Below, one piece after another: positions 1-8,080 of a stretch of DNA of 64,000 nucleotides; position 1 is the stretch's first letter, and the number at the start of each line of letters is the position of its first letter. Position numbers and translations under genes: made by a program. The DNA is from JACCYI01 sp963828075. Its GTDB lineage: Bacteria > Actinomycetota > Thermoleophilia > Solirubrobacterales > Solirubrobacteraceae. The notes beneath the pieces are model-generated. The model did not search any database. It was not told the origin of the DNA and saw nothing but the letters and a program-made list of their open reading frames with translations. The stretch covers positions 930,001-994,000 of the forward strand of contig CAWHDH010000017.1 in the NCBI GenBank assembly GCA_963828075.1, given 5' to 3'.

Positions 1-573
1 GGCAGCGGCTGGGCGGAGCCGGAGCGGGTGGCGCTCGTCGCCGGCCCCGAGCTGCCCGGGGCCGTCGAGGAGATCGACGCGCTGCTGCGCGGATACCCCG
101 GCGCGGCGTGCCTGACCGGCGCCGCGGCGAGCGCGGCCGCCACGGGCACGGCGCTCGCCCGGGCGGACTGCGCGCACGTCGCCGCCCACGGCACCTTCCG
201 CGGCGACAACCCGCTGTTCTCCTGCCTGCAGCTCGCCGACGGCCCGCTGACCGTCTACGACCTCGAGGCGCTCCCCCGCGTCCCCCGCCAGCTCGTGCTC
301 TCGGCCTGCGACTCCGGCCGCTCCGCCGTGCGCGCCGGCGACGAGCTCGTCGGGCTCGCCGGGGCGCTGCTCGGGCTCGGCACGACGACGCTGGTCGCGA
401 GCGTCGCACCGGTCCCCGACGCCGACACGCGCGACCTCATGCTCGCCCTGCACCGCGAGCTCGCCGCAGGGACCGCGCCCGCCGAAGCGCTCGCCCGCGC
501 CCAGACCGGGCTGGTCGGCGACCCGCTCGACGTCGCCCGCTGGGCCGGCTTCGTCTGCTTCGGCGCCGGCTGA
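1..573 (+). CDS. CHAT-domain protein, C-terminal part (5' end outside window)
   Basis: The reading frame is open to base 1, so only the last 190 residues are visible; GTG 28 is an internal codon rather than a convincing start. Two landmarks of the CHAT (caspase HetF-associated with TPRs) peptidase fold are present: a His in AAHGTFRGDNPLFS and a Cys in LVLSACDSG, the expected His/Cys dyad. CHAT proteins are caspase-like and usually follow TPR arrays; they occur in actinobacterial signalling and in some defence systems. The partner or sensor domain would lie upstream and cannot be seen. The protein ends in GAG and is followed by a non-coding repeat region. Confidence 0.85.
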   Translation, partial: GSGWAEPERVALVAGPELPGAVEEIDALLRGYPGAACLTGAAASAAATGTALARADCAHVAAHGTFRGDNPLFSCLQLADGPLTVYDLEALPRVPRQLVLSACDSGRSAVRAGDELVGLAGALLGLGTTTLVASVAPVPDADTRDLMLALHRELAAGTAPAEALARAQTGLVGDPLDVARWAGFVCFGAG

Positions 574-845
574 GCCGCGATCCGCCGCCGTGGGTCGTCT
601 GGGTGAGGCCGCCGCGAGGGACGAACTTCATCGGGTGAGGGGTCGGATCGTGCCGCTCCTGGCGGCTCAACCCGACATCTCTCTCGAGAAGTTCCTTGAT
701 TGTCGGGTTGTGCCGCCATCCGCCGAAGATCCCACCCCGCCCCGCCCGTCCACCCCAGACGTCACACACTTGGCACACCCCGGTACGAGTTGGTCCTCAA
801 TGCGAGCCGTACAGGGCACGAAGGCGTCGCCGCGACGCAGATGGA
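574..845. other. Intergenic region carrying a hairpin repeat
   Basis: This 272-base gap has no convincing gene: reading frames through it have poor codon bias. It carries GACGAACTTCATCGGGTGAG (620-639), which recurs as an imperfect direct copy at about 33953 and an inverted copy at about 34133-34164, and the long hairpin at 661-717 described separately. The gap lies between the convergent ends of the CHAT gene and the small minus-strand gene at 846-1088, so it may also serve as a bidirectional terminator. Confidence 0.6.
661..717. repeat. Hairpin repeat with AACCCGACA/TGTCGGGTT stem
   Basis: The left arm GGCGGCTCAACCCGACA (661-677) pairs with TGTCGGGTTGTGCCGCC (701-717) at 16 of 17 positions, across a 23-base spacer. 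The same stem core (AACCCGACA ... GGTTGTGC) with a 22-23 base spacer occurs twice more at 34001-34113. Shared arms with unrelated spacers indicate a dispersed structural repeat rather than chance. No poly-T follows, so a simple intrinsic terminator is not the obvious explanation. Confidence 0.75.
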
Positions 846-1088
846 TCAGGCGGCGCTGGCGGCGAGCGCGGCCGCCGCGGCGCTCTCACGGTCCGCGGCG
901 GCGACGTAGACCGCGTAGGCGTCGGCCTGGTCCTCACGCTGCGCGTCGCGCCAGGCATCGTAGGCCTCGTGGGCCTCGTCGCACGCGGCGACCCAGGCGT
1001 CGAAGACGAGCTCGACGTCGGGGTCGGCCGTCGGGGCGGGGCCCATGAAGAGGACGGCGAGGTCGAGGTGCTGCGTGAACGGCTCCAT
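846..1088 (-). CDS. Small acidic Ala-rich hypothetical protein (80 aa)
   Basis: I do not recognise a family. The 80-residue product begins MEPFTQHLDLAVLFMGP, is rich in Ala, Asp and Glu, and is probably all-helical from FDAWVAACDEAHEAYDAWRD onward. The start at 1088 has AGGAG eight bases upstream. Codon bias is strongly GC3, like its neighbours. There is no signal peptide or membrane segment. It is followed by the hairpin repeat region and lies downstream of the secreted subtilase on the same strand, but a strong terminator at 1172-1205 separates the two, so it is likely a separate unit. Confidence 0.6.
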   Translation of the reverse strand: MEPFTQHLDLAVLFMGPAPTADPDVELVFDAWVAACDEAHEAYDAWRDAQREDQADAYAVYVAAADRESAAAAALAASAA

Positions 1089-1171
1089 CTGACTTGCTCC
1101 TGTTCGGTCGGACGCTGGGGTACATCCGGACAGAGCCGCCCGCCCGCTCCCTGATACGCCCCGAGCACGCA

Positions 1172-1205
1172 GACGAGCGCCCCGGCGGTGGCCGGGGCGC
1201 TCGTC
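1172..1205 (-). terminator. Strong GC hairpin after the subtilase gene
   Basis: A perfect 14-bp stem, GACGAGCGCCCCGG (1172-1185) with its reverse complement (1192-1205), closes a six-base loop. It starts 27 bases past the stop of the S8 peptidase gene. There is no U-tract, which is common for actinobacterial terminators. It probably insulates the subtilase from the small gene downstream. Confidence 0.7.
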
Positions 1206-1231
1206 ACTGCCGCGATGAGGAGAAGAGGGCC

Positions 1232-2389
1232 TTAGAGGGTGCCCTTCCACAGCAGCCGGTTCGGGGTCCCGGCCGGGTTGCCGGTGATCACGTTGGCCGT
1301 CGACCACTGGGTGATCCACTGGTTGACGAACGACGGCGTGCACGAGTTCGGGCCGTAGGCGCAGAGGAGCGCCCCGACGCCGGCGACGTGCGGGCTCGCC
1401 ATGGACGTCCCGTTCAGGGACGCGGTCGAGCTGTTGATGTACGTCGACTTGACCGCCACGCCGGGGGCGTAGCCGTCGACGCAGGCGCCCCTGTTGGAGA
1501 ACGCCGCGCGGGCGTCGGTCTTGGCCGAGGCCGCGGTCGTGAACACGGCCGGCTCGCTCGCCGGCGACGCGGTGCAGGCATCGACGGCGTCGTTGCCGGC
1601 CGAGACCGCCACGAAGATGCCGCTGTTGACGACGTTGCGGACCGCGGTGTTGACCGCCGTGGTCTTCGGGCCGCCGAGCGACATGTTGACCACGGCGGGC
1701 TTGATCGCGTTCGCGCGCACCCAGTCGAGGCCCTGGATGACGTCGGACCAGGTGCCGTTCTTCGAGCAGTCAGCGCTCAGGACCTTGACCCCGCGCAGGT
1801 AGACGTTCTTCGCCACGCCGTAGGTGCGCGCGCCGACGGTGCCGGCGACGTGCGTGCCGTGGCCATTGCAGTCAGCGGCGCCGCCGCTCGTCGCGTTGAA
1901 CATGTTCGCCGCGCGACCCCCGAACTCCGGGTGGTTGGCCTGCAGGCCGGTGTCGAGGATGTAAGCGCGGACGGTCGTGCCGTCCTTGTTGTAGCTGAAC
2001 GTCTTGGACAGCGGGAGCGGGCGCTGGTCGATCCGGTCGAGCCCCCACGGGTCGCCGGCAGCGTCCATGTTCTGCGTCGTGGTGGCGCTGACCACCTGGT
2101 CCTGCTCGATCGACTCGACGCTCGGGTCCGTCTTCAGCGCCTTGAGCTGATCGTCGCTGAGCTTGGCGGCAAAGCCGTTGAGCGCGTGCGTATAGACCTT
2201 CTTGGGCTTGACCTTGACCTTCTCGGCCGAGCGCTTGCCGTCTTGCCCCGGCTTGAGCGTCACGATGTACTGGCCCGGCACGGCCTCCGCGGATGCGGAC
2301 ACGGCCGAGACGGCCAGCACGAGCAGCGACAGCACGGCCACCAGCAGGAGCTGGGGAACCATGCGGGCGTTGCCATGGGATAGGAACAT
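1232..2389 (-). CDS. Secreted subtilisin-like serine protease (S8, proteinase K-like)
   Basis: This 385-residue pre-pro-protease hydrolyses peptide bonds outside the cell. A signal peptide (hydrophobic about residues 11-30, ASA cleavage region) is followed by an I9-type inhibitor propeptide (QYIVTLKPG ... NGFAAKLS, about 40-100). The S8 catalytic triad is complete: Asp146 in ILDTG, His177 in NGHGTHVAG and Ser329 in NGTSMASPHVAG, with the oxyanion Asn266 in SAGND. Paired Cys residues suggest disulfides, as in proteinase K. The ATG at 2389 is preceded by GAGGTG at good spacing. A terminator hairpin follows. It appears monocistronic. Confidence 0.96.
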   Translation of the reverse strand: MFLSHGNARMVPQLLLVAVLSLLVLAVSAVSASAEAVPGQYIVTLKPGQDGKRSAEKVKVKPKKVYTHALNGFAAKLSDDQLKALKTDPSVESIEQDQVVSATTTQNMDAAGDPWGLDRIDQRPLPLSKTFSYNKDGTTVRAYILDTGLQANHPEFGGRAANMFNATSGGAADCNGHGTHVAGTVGARTYGVAKNVYLRGVKVLSADCSKNGTWSDVIQGLDWVRANAIKPAVVNMSLGGPKTTAVNTAVRNVVNSGIFVAVSAGNDAVDACTASPASEPAVFTTAASAKTDARAAFSNRGACVDGYAPGVAVKSTYINSSTASLNGTSMASPHVAGVGALLCAYGPNSCTPSFVNQWITQWSTANVITGNPAGTPNRLLWKGTL

Positions 2390-2413
2390 TCGGTCACCTC
2401 GTGCGAATCACGA

Positions 2414-2464
2414 CCCGCCCCGCTGGCGGGCCTTTCGGGCGACCAGAGCCGGGGCCGCGGCCCC
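2414..2464 (-). terminator. Two GC-rich hairpins between cupin and subtilase genes
   Basis: The palindrome GGGGCCGCGGCCCC (2451-2464) lies just past the stop of the cupin gene, and CCCGCC/GGCGGG arms (2414-2419 and 2425-2430) form a second hairpin. They probably end the flippase/DedA/cupin transcript; the remaining bases up to 2389 must also hold the subtilase promoter and its ribosome binding site. Confidence 0.45.
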
Positions 2465-2472
2465 AGATACAT

Positions 2473-2773
2473 CTACTCCTCGAGCCACTCCGCGATGAAG
2501 CGGGGGCTCGCGTGGATGTCGACCTGGCGCAGCGGCCCGTCGCCCGAGTTCACGAAGCGGTGAGGCGTGTTCGCCGGAGCGACGACGATCTCGCCCGCCT
2601 CGACCACGCGCTCCTCGTCGCCGAGGACGTAGGTGGCGCGGCCCTCCTGGACGATGAACACCTCCTCATAGGGGTGCTGGTGCAGTGAGGGGCCGCTCCC
2701 CGGGGGCGGCATCGACGAGGATGAGGGTGATGCCGGCGCCATGGTCGGCGCCGACCCATTCCAGTGAGCTCAC
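2473..2773 (-). pseudogene. Cupin-domain protein gene with a one-base frameshift
   Basis: The C-terminal frame encodes a single-domain cupin: GPSLHQHPYEEVFIVQEG is the metal-binding first motif (HxH...E) and PANTPHRFVN the second. The expected N-terminus is in another frame: GTG 2773, overlapping the DedA stop as GTGA, opens a frame reading WVGADHGAGITLILVDAAPG. That frame would join the downstream one exactly if one base were removed from the run CCCCGGGGG at 2698-2706. The annotated span is 301 bases, one more than a multiple of three. An in-frame ATG at 2742 could give an 89-residue protein with an atypical Ser/Pro-rich start. Either this is a true lesion or a homopolymer sequencing error. 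Confidence 0.7.
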
Positions 2774-3486
2774 GCAGTCGACGCTACGGCATGGCGGTGG
2801 TGGCGCCAGGCGAGCACGCCGGCCGCCACGACGGCGACGCCGAGCGCGCCGTGCGTCAGGACGTCCGCAGCGGCGCCGAAGGACTGGCTGAACGCGTAGC
2901 CGACGAGCGTGAACGTCGTCGCCCAGACCGCAGTCCCGAGCAGGCTCCAGGGAACGAACGAGCGCACGCGCATGCCCGACGAGCCGGCCAGGAACGGGGC
3001 GACCGCGCGGACGATGCCGACGAAGCGCCCGACGAGGATCGCCTTGGCGCCATGGCGGTCGAAGAACGCCTCGACCCGCTCGAGCCGCGGCCGTGTCACG
3101 CCCAGTCGCGGGCCGCGCGTCAGCAGGAAGCGCCGGCCGAGGCGGCGGCCGAGCCCGAAGCTGGCAACGTCGCCGAGCGCGGCGGCGGCCCAGGCGATCA
3201 GGATCATCGTGGCGAGCGTGACCTGGCCCTGGGCGGCGACCACGCCGCCGAGCACGATCGCCGTCTCGCCGGGCGCCACGAGCCCGACGAAGGCGCCGGT
3301 CTCGAGGAAGGCGAGCCCGGCGACGAGGAGGTAGGTCCAGGTGCCCAGCGACTCCGACAGGTCGGTCAGCGCGCCCTCGAGGTCGGGCAGCTCGAGGAGC
3401 CCACCGGTGACCGCAGCGAACGCGGCGGCGGCGAGCACGCCTGCGGCCACCAGCGGCCAGCGGGGCAGCGACGACGTCGCGGTCAT
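2770..3486 (-). CDS. DedA-family membrane protein
   Basis: This 238-residue integral membrane protein belongs to the DedA/VTT family, implicated in lipid scrambling and undecaprenyl-phosphate or phospholipid recycling. The signature is complete: FLETGAFVGLVAPGE, a Gly-rich segment (LGDVASFGLGRRLG) and the F-x-x-R-G/F-x-P-x region at GRFVGIVRAVAPFLAG. Several hydrophobic helices and two re-entrant-like segments are visible. The start at 3486 is fixed by an ATGA overlap with the upstream flippase-like gene, and its own stop overlaps the GTG of the cupin gene. The three genes form one translationally coupled unit, suggesting a shared envelope lipid role. Confidence 0.92.
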   Translation of the reverse strand: MTATSSLPRWPLVAAGVLAAAAFAAVTGGLLELPDLEGALTDLSESLGTWTYLLVAGLAFLETGAFVGLVAPGETAIVLGGVVAAQGQVTLATMILIAWAAAALGDVASFGLGRRLGRRFLLTRGPRLGVTRPRLERVEAFFDRHGAKAILVGRFVGIVRAVAPFLAGSSGMRVRSFVPWSLLGTAVWATTFTLVGYAFSQSFGAAADVLTHGALGVAVVAAGVLAWRHHRHAVASTA

Positions 3487-4580
3487 GCCGCCACGCCCAG
3501 CGCGGGCTCGCAGCGCTGCCGCGTCCGCGGGCGGGCCGCGAGGGCCGGCGCGGTCTCGCCGCCCCACCGCGCCACCGTCCGGCGCAGGCCGGCGAGCGCG
3601 GCGAGGCCGAACGGCGCGGGGAGCCAGATCGCGATGGCGCGGTAGGCGAGCACGGACGCGAGGGCGAGGTCGGGCGCGACGCCGAACGCCAGCAGGACGC
3701 CGACCATGCCGCCGCTCACGGCGCCGGGGATCGGGATCGTGTTGGCAAGCTGGCCGACGAAGTAGCCGATCGCGACGACCGCGAGGGGCGGCGGCTCGCC
3801 GAGCGCGCTGAGCATCGCCCACAGCACGGCGGCGTCGAAGACCCACCACATGGGCGCCCCGAGCAGGCGGGCGTCGCCGCCGCGGACGACCGAGAGGGCG
3901 TCGCGCACGCCGGCGCCGATGACGCCGGCGCGGCTGTCACTGGCGGGGCGGGCGGCGAGAACGAGGCCGGCCACGATGGCGAACGCGGCGGCCGCCGCGG
4001 GGATGGCGCTCAGCGCGAGCGGCCCGCCGCCGGGCACGAGGCCGAGGGCGAGCAGCCCGCCGGCGACGGCGATCGCCCCGAGGAAGATCGAGTACAGGAC
4101 GGACAGGAAGGCAAGCAGCGCGCGGGTCGCGGCGCGGCCGTCGAGCCCCGTCCGCCGGAACGCCCAGACGGTGAGCGCCACGCCGCCGACGCCGCCCGTC
4201 GGGAGCAGGCGCGTCGCGGCGGCGCCGCCGAGCGTGACCTGGGCGCTGGCCTTCAGGTCGAGGCGCGGTGTCGCGCGTTGCCCGACATGCCAGAGCAGGG
4301 CGACATAGCCGAGGAAGGAGAGAGCCTCGAAGATGGCGGCGGCGGCGACCCAGCGCGGGTCGGCGTGCACCGCGCGACCGAGTGCGTCGGCGAAGGTCTG
4401 CAGCGGCCCGTCCGCCGCGATGAAGGCTCCGACGGCGACCAGGACCAGCACGACCGGCAGCGCGGCGCGGCGAGCGAGCGCCCGGAGGTCGAGCGCGGGC
4501 AGCTCGAGATCGCCGGCGATGCCTTGCGTCTGGGTCATTGCCACGGTGTTCGCAGCGGGGGTCGAATCGGATGCCTTCAT
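3483..4580 (-). CDS. Flippase-like integral membrane protein (LPG synthase TM domain / YbhN type)
   Basis: The 365-residue product has a short hydrophilic N-terminus followed by about eight hydrophobic segments. It matches the UPF0104 / lysylphosphatidylglycerol synthase transmembrane family (QVTLGGAAATRLLPTGGVGG and YFVGQLANTIPIPGAVSGG are characteristic). Members are thought to move lipids or lipid-linked sugars across the membrane. No C-terminal aminoacyltransferase domain is present, so it is the stand-alone type. The start is uncertain: ATG 4580 has GGAG very close upstream, and ATG 4538 is an alternative. Translation of the next gene (DedA) is coupled by an ATGA overlap. A palindromic candidate operator lies upstream. 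Confidence 0.82.
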   Translation of the reverse strand: MKASDSTPAANTVAMTQTQGIAGDLELPALDLRALARRAALPVVLVLVAVGAFIAADGPLQTFADALGRAVHADPRWVAAAAIFEALSFLGYVALLWHVGQRATPRLDLKASAQVTLGGAAATRLLPTGGVGGVALTVWAFRRTGLDGRAATRALLAFLSVLYSIFLGAIAVAGGLLALGLVPGGGPLALSAIPAAAAAFAIVAGLVLAARPASDSRAGVIGAGVRDALSVVRGGDARLLGAPMWWVFDAAVLWAMLSALGEPPPLAVVAIGYFVGQLANTIPIPGAVSGGMVGVLLAFGVAPDLALASVLAYRAIAIWLPAPFGLAALAGLRRTVARWGGETAPALAARPRTRQRCEPALGVAA

Positions 4581-4591
4581 GTCTCCATGAA

Positions 4592-4639
4592 GTGTCCGGA
4601 ACCGGGGCCCCGCATATACACCGGACACCCCGTGTCCGG
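4592..4639 (-). promoter_or_regulatory. GTGTCCGG palindromic repeats upstream of the flippase/DedA operon
   Basis: CCGGACAC (4621-4628) and GTGTCCGG (4632-4639) form a perfect dyad around CCC. A third copy of GTGTCCGG lies at 4592-4599, about 12 bases upstream of the chosen start codon. The spacing and proximity suggest an operator for the flippase-DedA-cupin operon. A TATATG-like element lies between the copies on the minus strand. The regulator is unknown. Confidence 0.4.
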
Positions 4640-4727
4640 GGGGTGGGGTTGCCCGTACCTCCTCGATCGCGCTGCACGCCGGGTCCATGCAGCTGAGACT
4701 CGGAACCGGCCCGAGACTCATCGGAAC

Positions 4728-6647
4728 TTACGGCGCCGGGAAGTCCTCCGGCGTGAGCGTGGGCTTGCCGGCCTTGTAGATCCAGTCGTCGAAGTAGGCG
4801 CTGAGCTCGACGCCGCTGACGCGCTCGGCGAGCGCGACGAAGTCGGCCGTGGCCGCCGACCCGTGCCGGCGCTCGGAGGCCCAGGTGCGCAGGATGTCGA
4901 GGAAGACCGGCTCCCCCACGATCTGGCGCAGGCCTTCGAGGGTCATCGCCCCGCGCAGGTACACGGACTCGTAGTTGAAGAGCTCGGCGGCGGTGGGCGG
5001 GCGGCCCGGGGGCATCGCCCAGAACGCATCGCTGGCGGGCGTCGCGTAGTAGCTGTCGAAGAGCTCCGCCGTGGTGTCCTCCGCGCCGTTCTCGCGCTCG
5101 TCCCACAGCCACTCCGAGAACGTCGCGAAGCCCTCGTTGAGCCAGAGGTCGGACCACGACGTGGGCGTCACGCTGTCGCCGAACCACTGATGGGCGATCT
5201 CGTGCGCCTGGGTCGCGTCGTCGGGCGGAGAGGAGTAGTTCGGCTTGGTCTGGGATTCAAGCGCGTACCCGGCGTCCGAGGTGTCGGCGATGCCGCCCGC
5301 GGCGTCGAACGGGTACGGCCCGTAGATCGAGCTGAAGTAGTCGATGACGTCGGGCAGGCGATCGAACACCGCCTCGGTGGACAGGCGGTCCGTGGGCGCG
5401 TAGGCCGCGTCGATCCCGGTGTAGATCGGCAGGCCGCCGGTGCCCGCCCTCTGGGTGACGTTGAAGTCGCCCAGCGTGGCGGTCGCCAGGTACGTGGCCA
5501 TCGGCGAGTCCTCGCGCCAGTGCCAGTCGGTCTGGCCTCCGAACGTGCTGCTCGAGACGAGGACGCCGTTGCCGAGCACCGTCTTGCCCGCCGGCACGCG
5601 GACCCGGATGTCGTAGGTCGCCTTGTCGGAGGGATGATTGTTGTTGGGGAACCATCCCATCGAGCCCTGCGGCTCGCCGACCACGAACGCGCCGTCCTCG
5701 GTCGGCATCCAGCCCTCGAACGACCCGTCCGGATCCTGGACGGGCTCCGGCGCGCCCGCGTAGGTGACGGCGACCGCGAACGCGGTGTCGCGGCGGATCC
5801 CCGCCGGCGGCGTGACGACGAGCTTGTTGGCCTCGCGCGTGAACGAGGCGCCGCGACCGTCGACGGTGACCGCCGAGACCGTGTAGCCCTGGAGGTCGAG
5901 GCTCAGCTCGGAGAGGTCCTGCGTGGCGACCGCCGTCATGGTCGTCGTGCCCGCGAGTGACGTGCCGGCAGGGTCCGACACGAGGTCGAGGTCGTAGTGG
6001 CGCGCGTCGTAGCCGCCGTTGCCGAGCAGCGGGTAGAGGCGGTCGCCCAGCGCGCGCGCCCCGGGGCGGAAGTCGGACGCCGGCGGGGGATCGTCCGGGT
6101 CGGGCGTCGGCGCGGGGCCGGGCGGGCCGGGCGGGCCGGCGGGTCCGGGAGCACCGGCAGGCCCGGGCGGTCCTGGCCCGCCGGTGCCACCGGGCGGCCC
6201 GTCCGGCGCGGGCGTCGCGGTGACCGTCAGGCGGTTGACCGCCGTCCGGCAGCCCCCGGCGCTCCCGCGCGCCCGCACACGGGCGCAGGCCACGACGTAG
6301 TAGCTGCGCGCACGGCTGTCCGCGATCCCCGCAGGGACCCGGGCGACCACGGTGTAGCGCCGGCCACCGCGCGCCGGCACCGACGCGAGCTGGACGATGG
6401 CGACGCGATGGGCGATGCGCGAGCGGGCCTGGGTCCGCAGCGACAAGGTCACATAGGCGGGCACCGCGCGCCGGGAGCGGTTGGTGATGCGGCCGGTGAG
6501 CGTGAACCGCTCGCCCGGCGCGAGCGATGCCGGGGCGCCGCCGACCGACGCCACGCGCAGCGGCGAGGCGGGCGCGGCGCTCGCGGGCGGCGCGGCCGCG
6601 AGCAGGCCGAACGCGGAGAGGAAAAACGCCAAGCGGGCCGCCGACAC
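4728..6647 (-). CDS. Secreted M1-family aminopeptidase with collagen-like linker
   Basis: This 639-residue zinc metallopeptidase is exported (signal peptide about residues 1-25). A beta-sandwich-like domain (about 28-145) follows, then a Gly-Pro-X linker (about 150-180, repeats such as GPPGPAGAPGPAGPPG), then the M1 N-terminal domain and catalytic domain. The zinc motif is complete: HEIAHQ at 482-487 with the distal Glu505 in NEGFATFSE. A GYALESQT motif (460-467) replaces the usual GxMEN exopeptidase loop. The C-terminal HEAT-like domain of large M1 enzymes is absent, as in the short M1 forms. GTG 6647 is the only reasonable start; it lacks a clear ribosome binding site. Confidence 0.92.
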   Translation of the reverse strand: MSAARLAFFLSAFGLLAAAPPASAAPASPLRVASVGGAPASLAPGERFTLTGRITNRSRRAVPAYVTLSLRTQARSRIAHRVAIVQLASVPARGGRRYTVVARVPAGIADSRARSYYVVACARVRARGSAGGCRTAVNRLTVTATPAPDGPPGGTGGPGPPGPAGAPGPAGPPGPPGPAPTPDPDDPPPASDFRPGARALGDRLYPLLGNGGYDARHYDLDLVSDPAGTSLAGTTTMTAVATQDLSELSLDLQGYTVSAVTVDGRGASFTREANKLVVTPPAGIRRDTAFAVAVTYAGAPEPVQDPDGSFEGWMPTEDGAFVVGEPQGSMGWFPNNNHPSDKATYDIRVRVPAGKTVLGNGVLVSSSTFGGQTDWHWREDSPMATYLATATLGDFNVTQRAGTGGLPIYTGIDAAYAPTDRLSTEAVFDRLPDVIDYFSSIYGPYPFDAAGGIADTSDAGYALESQTKPNYSSPPDDATQAHEIAHQWFGDSVTPTSWSDLWLNEGFATFSEWLWDERENGAEDTTAELFDSYYATPASDAFWAMPPGRPPTAAELFNYESVYLRGAMTLEGLRQIVGEPVFLDILRTWASERRHGSAATADFVALAERVSGVELSAYFDDWIYKAGKPTLTPEDFPAP

Positions 6648-6704
6648 GCCGGCGGAGTGTGCCAGCCGTCGGCCTCGCGCGTCGTGAGCCGCGAGAATGG
6701 GCGT

Positions 6705-7913
6705 GTGACCGCGACCGGCCCGCTGCAGACGATCGTCGACGCCCTGGCGGCCGACATCCGCCGCGACGTCGCGATCGACGACCGCCAGATCCGCTGGATC
6801 GTCCACGGCCCGCACTACGGCGACCCCGACCCGGCGAGGCTCCAGTCGATCCTCGAGCGCCGCGTGTCCGAGGAAGCGGCGGAATGGGCCTTCTCGTTCG
6901 GCATCGAGGAGGCGCGCGAGCCCGTGCGGCTGCCCGCCGACGAGCAGATCGGCGCGGAGTCGCGGCTCTGCATCGCGCTGCGCTCGCGCGACGTGCTGCT
7001 CGGCTTCCTGTTCATCGTCGATCCGGACGAGTCGCTCACCGAGGCCGAGATCGCCCAGGCGCAGGAGGCGGCCGACCAGGCGGCCGAGGTGCTCTACCGC
7101 GAGCAGCGGCTGCGCGAGCTCGAGCGAGGCCGCGAGCGCTGGCTGCTGACGCACCTGCTGGCCGACGGCGAGGACGCCGAGGCGGCGGGGCGCGCGCTCG
7201 TCGACGAGGGCTTCCTCGACGCGCGCCGGATCGCGGTGCTCGTGATCCGCGCCGCCGACCCGGCCACGCAGGAGCGCGAGCCGGTCGAGCTCGCCGTCGG
7301 CGCCGCGCTCGACCGGCTGCGGCGGGCGGTCGTGGGGCGCGGCGGCCTCGAGCTGCGCAAGGGCGACCACGGCGTGTTCCTCGTCGCCCTCGACGACTCG
7401 GCGACGATCTCCCCGCGCGCGCTCGCCGAGCGGCTCGTCGCCATCGCCGACGAGGAGACCAGCGCCGAAGGGCTCGAGGTGACGACGCGGATCGGCGTCG
7501 GCGGCCCGTACGACCTCGGCGACGCCCGCCGCTCCTACCGCGAGGCGTGCGACGCCATCACCGTCGCCGAGCGCGTCGAGCGCTTCGGACGCATCGCCAC
7601 CTGGGACGAGCTCGGCGCCTATCGCACGCTCGCGCGCTTCCCTGCCGACGCTGCCGACGGCGCGCTGCACCCGGGCCTCGTCACGCTGCTCGGCGACCCG
7701 GCGCACGCGCCGCTCGTCGAGACGCTCGAGACCTACCTCGACCTGGCGGGCGACGTGAAGGCGACCGCCGAGGCGCTCACGCTGCACCGCGCGACGCTCT
7801 ACTACCGCATCAACCGCATCGAGGAGATCACGGGCGCGCGCCTCAAGACCGGCGAGGATCGGCTCGCGTTGCACCTCGGGTTGCGGCTCGCTCGGTTGGC
7901 TGGGTTGCGGTAG
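6705..7913 (+). CDS. PucR/CdaR-family transcriptional regulator
   Basis: The 402-residue protein ends with a PucR-type helix-turn-helix: DLAGDVKATAEALTLHRATL followed by YYRINRIEEITG, about residues 345-380. The middle resembles the GGDEF-like domain typical of this family, and the N-terminal 130 residues may be a GAF-like sensor. PucR and CdaR proteins sense small metabolites such as purine-degradation intermediates or sugar acids. GTG 6705 is chosen because GAGA precedes it; GTG 6684 is possible. It is divergent from the M1 peptidase (57 bases apart) and points toward the polymer operon at 8125, making it a candidate regulator. A large hairpin separates the two. Confidence 0.85.
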   Translation: MTATGPLQTIVDALAADIRRDVAIDDRQIRWIVHGPHYGDPDPARLQSILERRVSEEAAEWAFSFGIEEAREPVRLPADEQIGAESRLCIALRSRDVLLGFLFIVDPDESLTEAEIAQAQEAADQAAEVLYREQRLRELERGRERWLLTHLLADGEDAEAAGRALVDEGFLDARRIAVLVIRAADPATQEREPVELAVGAALDRLRRAVVGRGGLELRKGDHGVFLVALDDSATISPRALAERLVAIADEETSAEGLEVTTRIGVGGPYDLGDARRSYREACDAITVAERVERFGRIATWDELGAYRTLARFPADAADGALHPGLVTLLGDPAHAPLVETLETYLDLAGDVKATAEALTLHRATLYYRINRIEEITGARLKTGEDRLALHLGLRLARLAGLR

Positions 7914-7930
7914 TGCGTAGAACTGCATCG

Positions 7931-7997
7931 CTGAAGGAGGTGAGGGGTGAAGGGCGGCTGCGCCCTCCTCCCCCTCCCGACCCCTCACCTCTCTCAG
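7931..7997 (+). terminator. Nested hairpin after the PucR-type regulator
   Basis: CTGAAGGAGGTGAGGGGT (7931-7948) pairs with the reverse complement at 7980-7997 with two mismatches, and inside it AGGGCG (7951-7956) pairs with CGCCCT (7961-7966) over a GCTG tetraloop. It lies 18 bases past the regulator's stop. The structure fits a terminator, or an element that limits read-through into the operon downstream. Confidence 0.6.
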
Positions 7998-8080
7998 TGA
8001 TGGGGTTCGAGGCGCCTGTCGCACGCGGCCCACCGAGCTTCATACATCTGTCGGAGGAAGCCACGACCCCCGCCCGCGAA

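Noticed and set aside
4728..8033. Extension of the M1 peptidase frame to 8033
   Set aside because: The extra residues are antisense to the PucR-type regulator and lack any fold; the signal peptide begins at GTG 6647.
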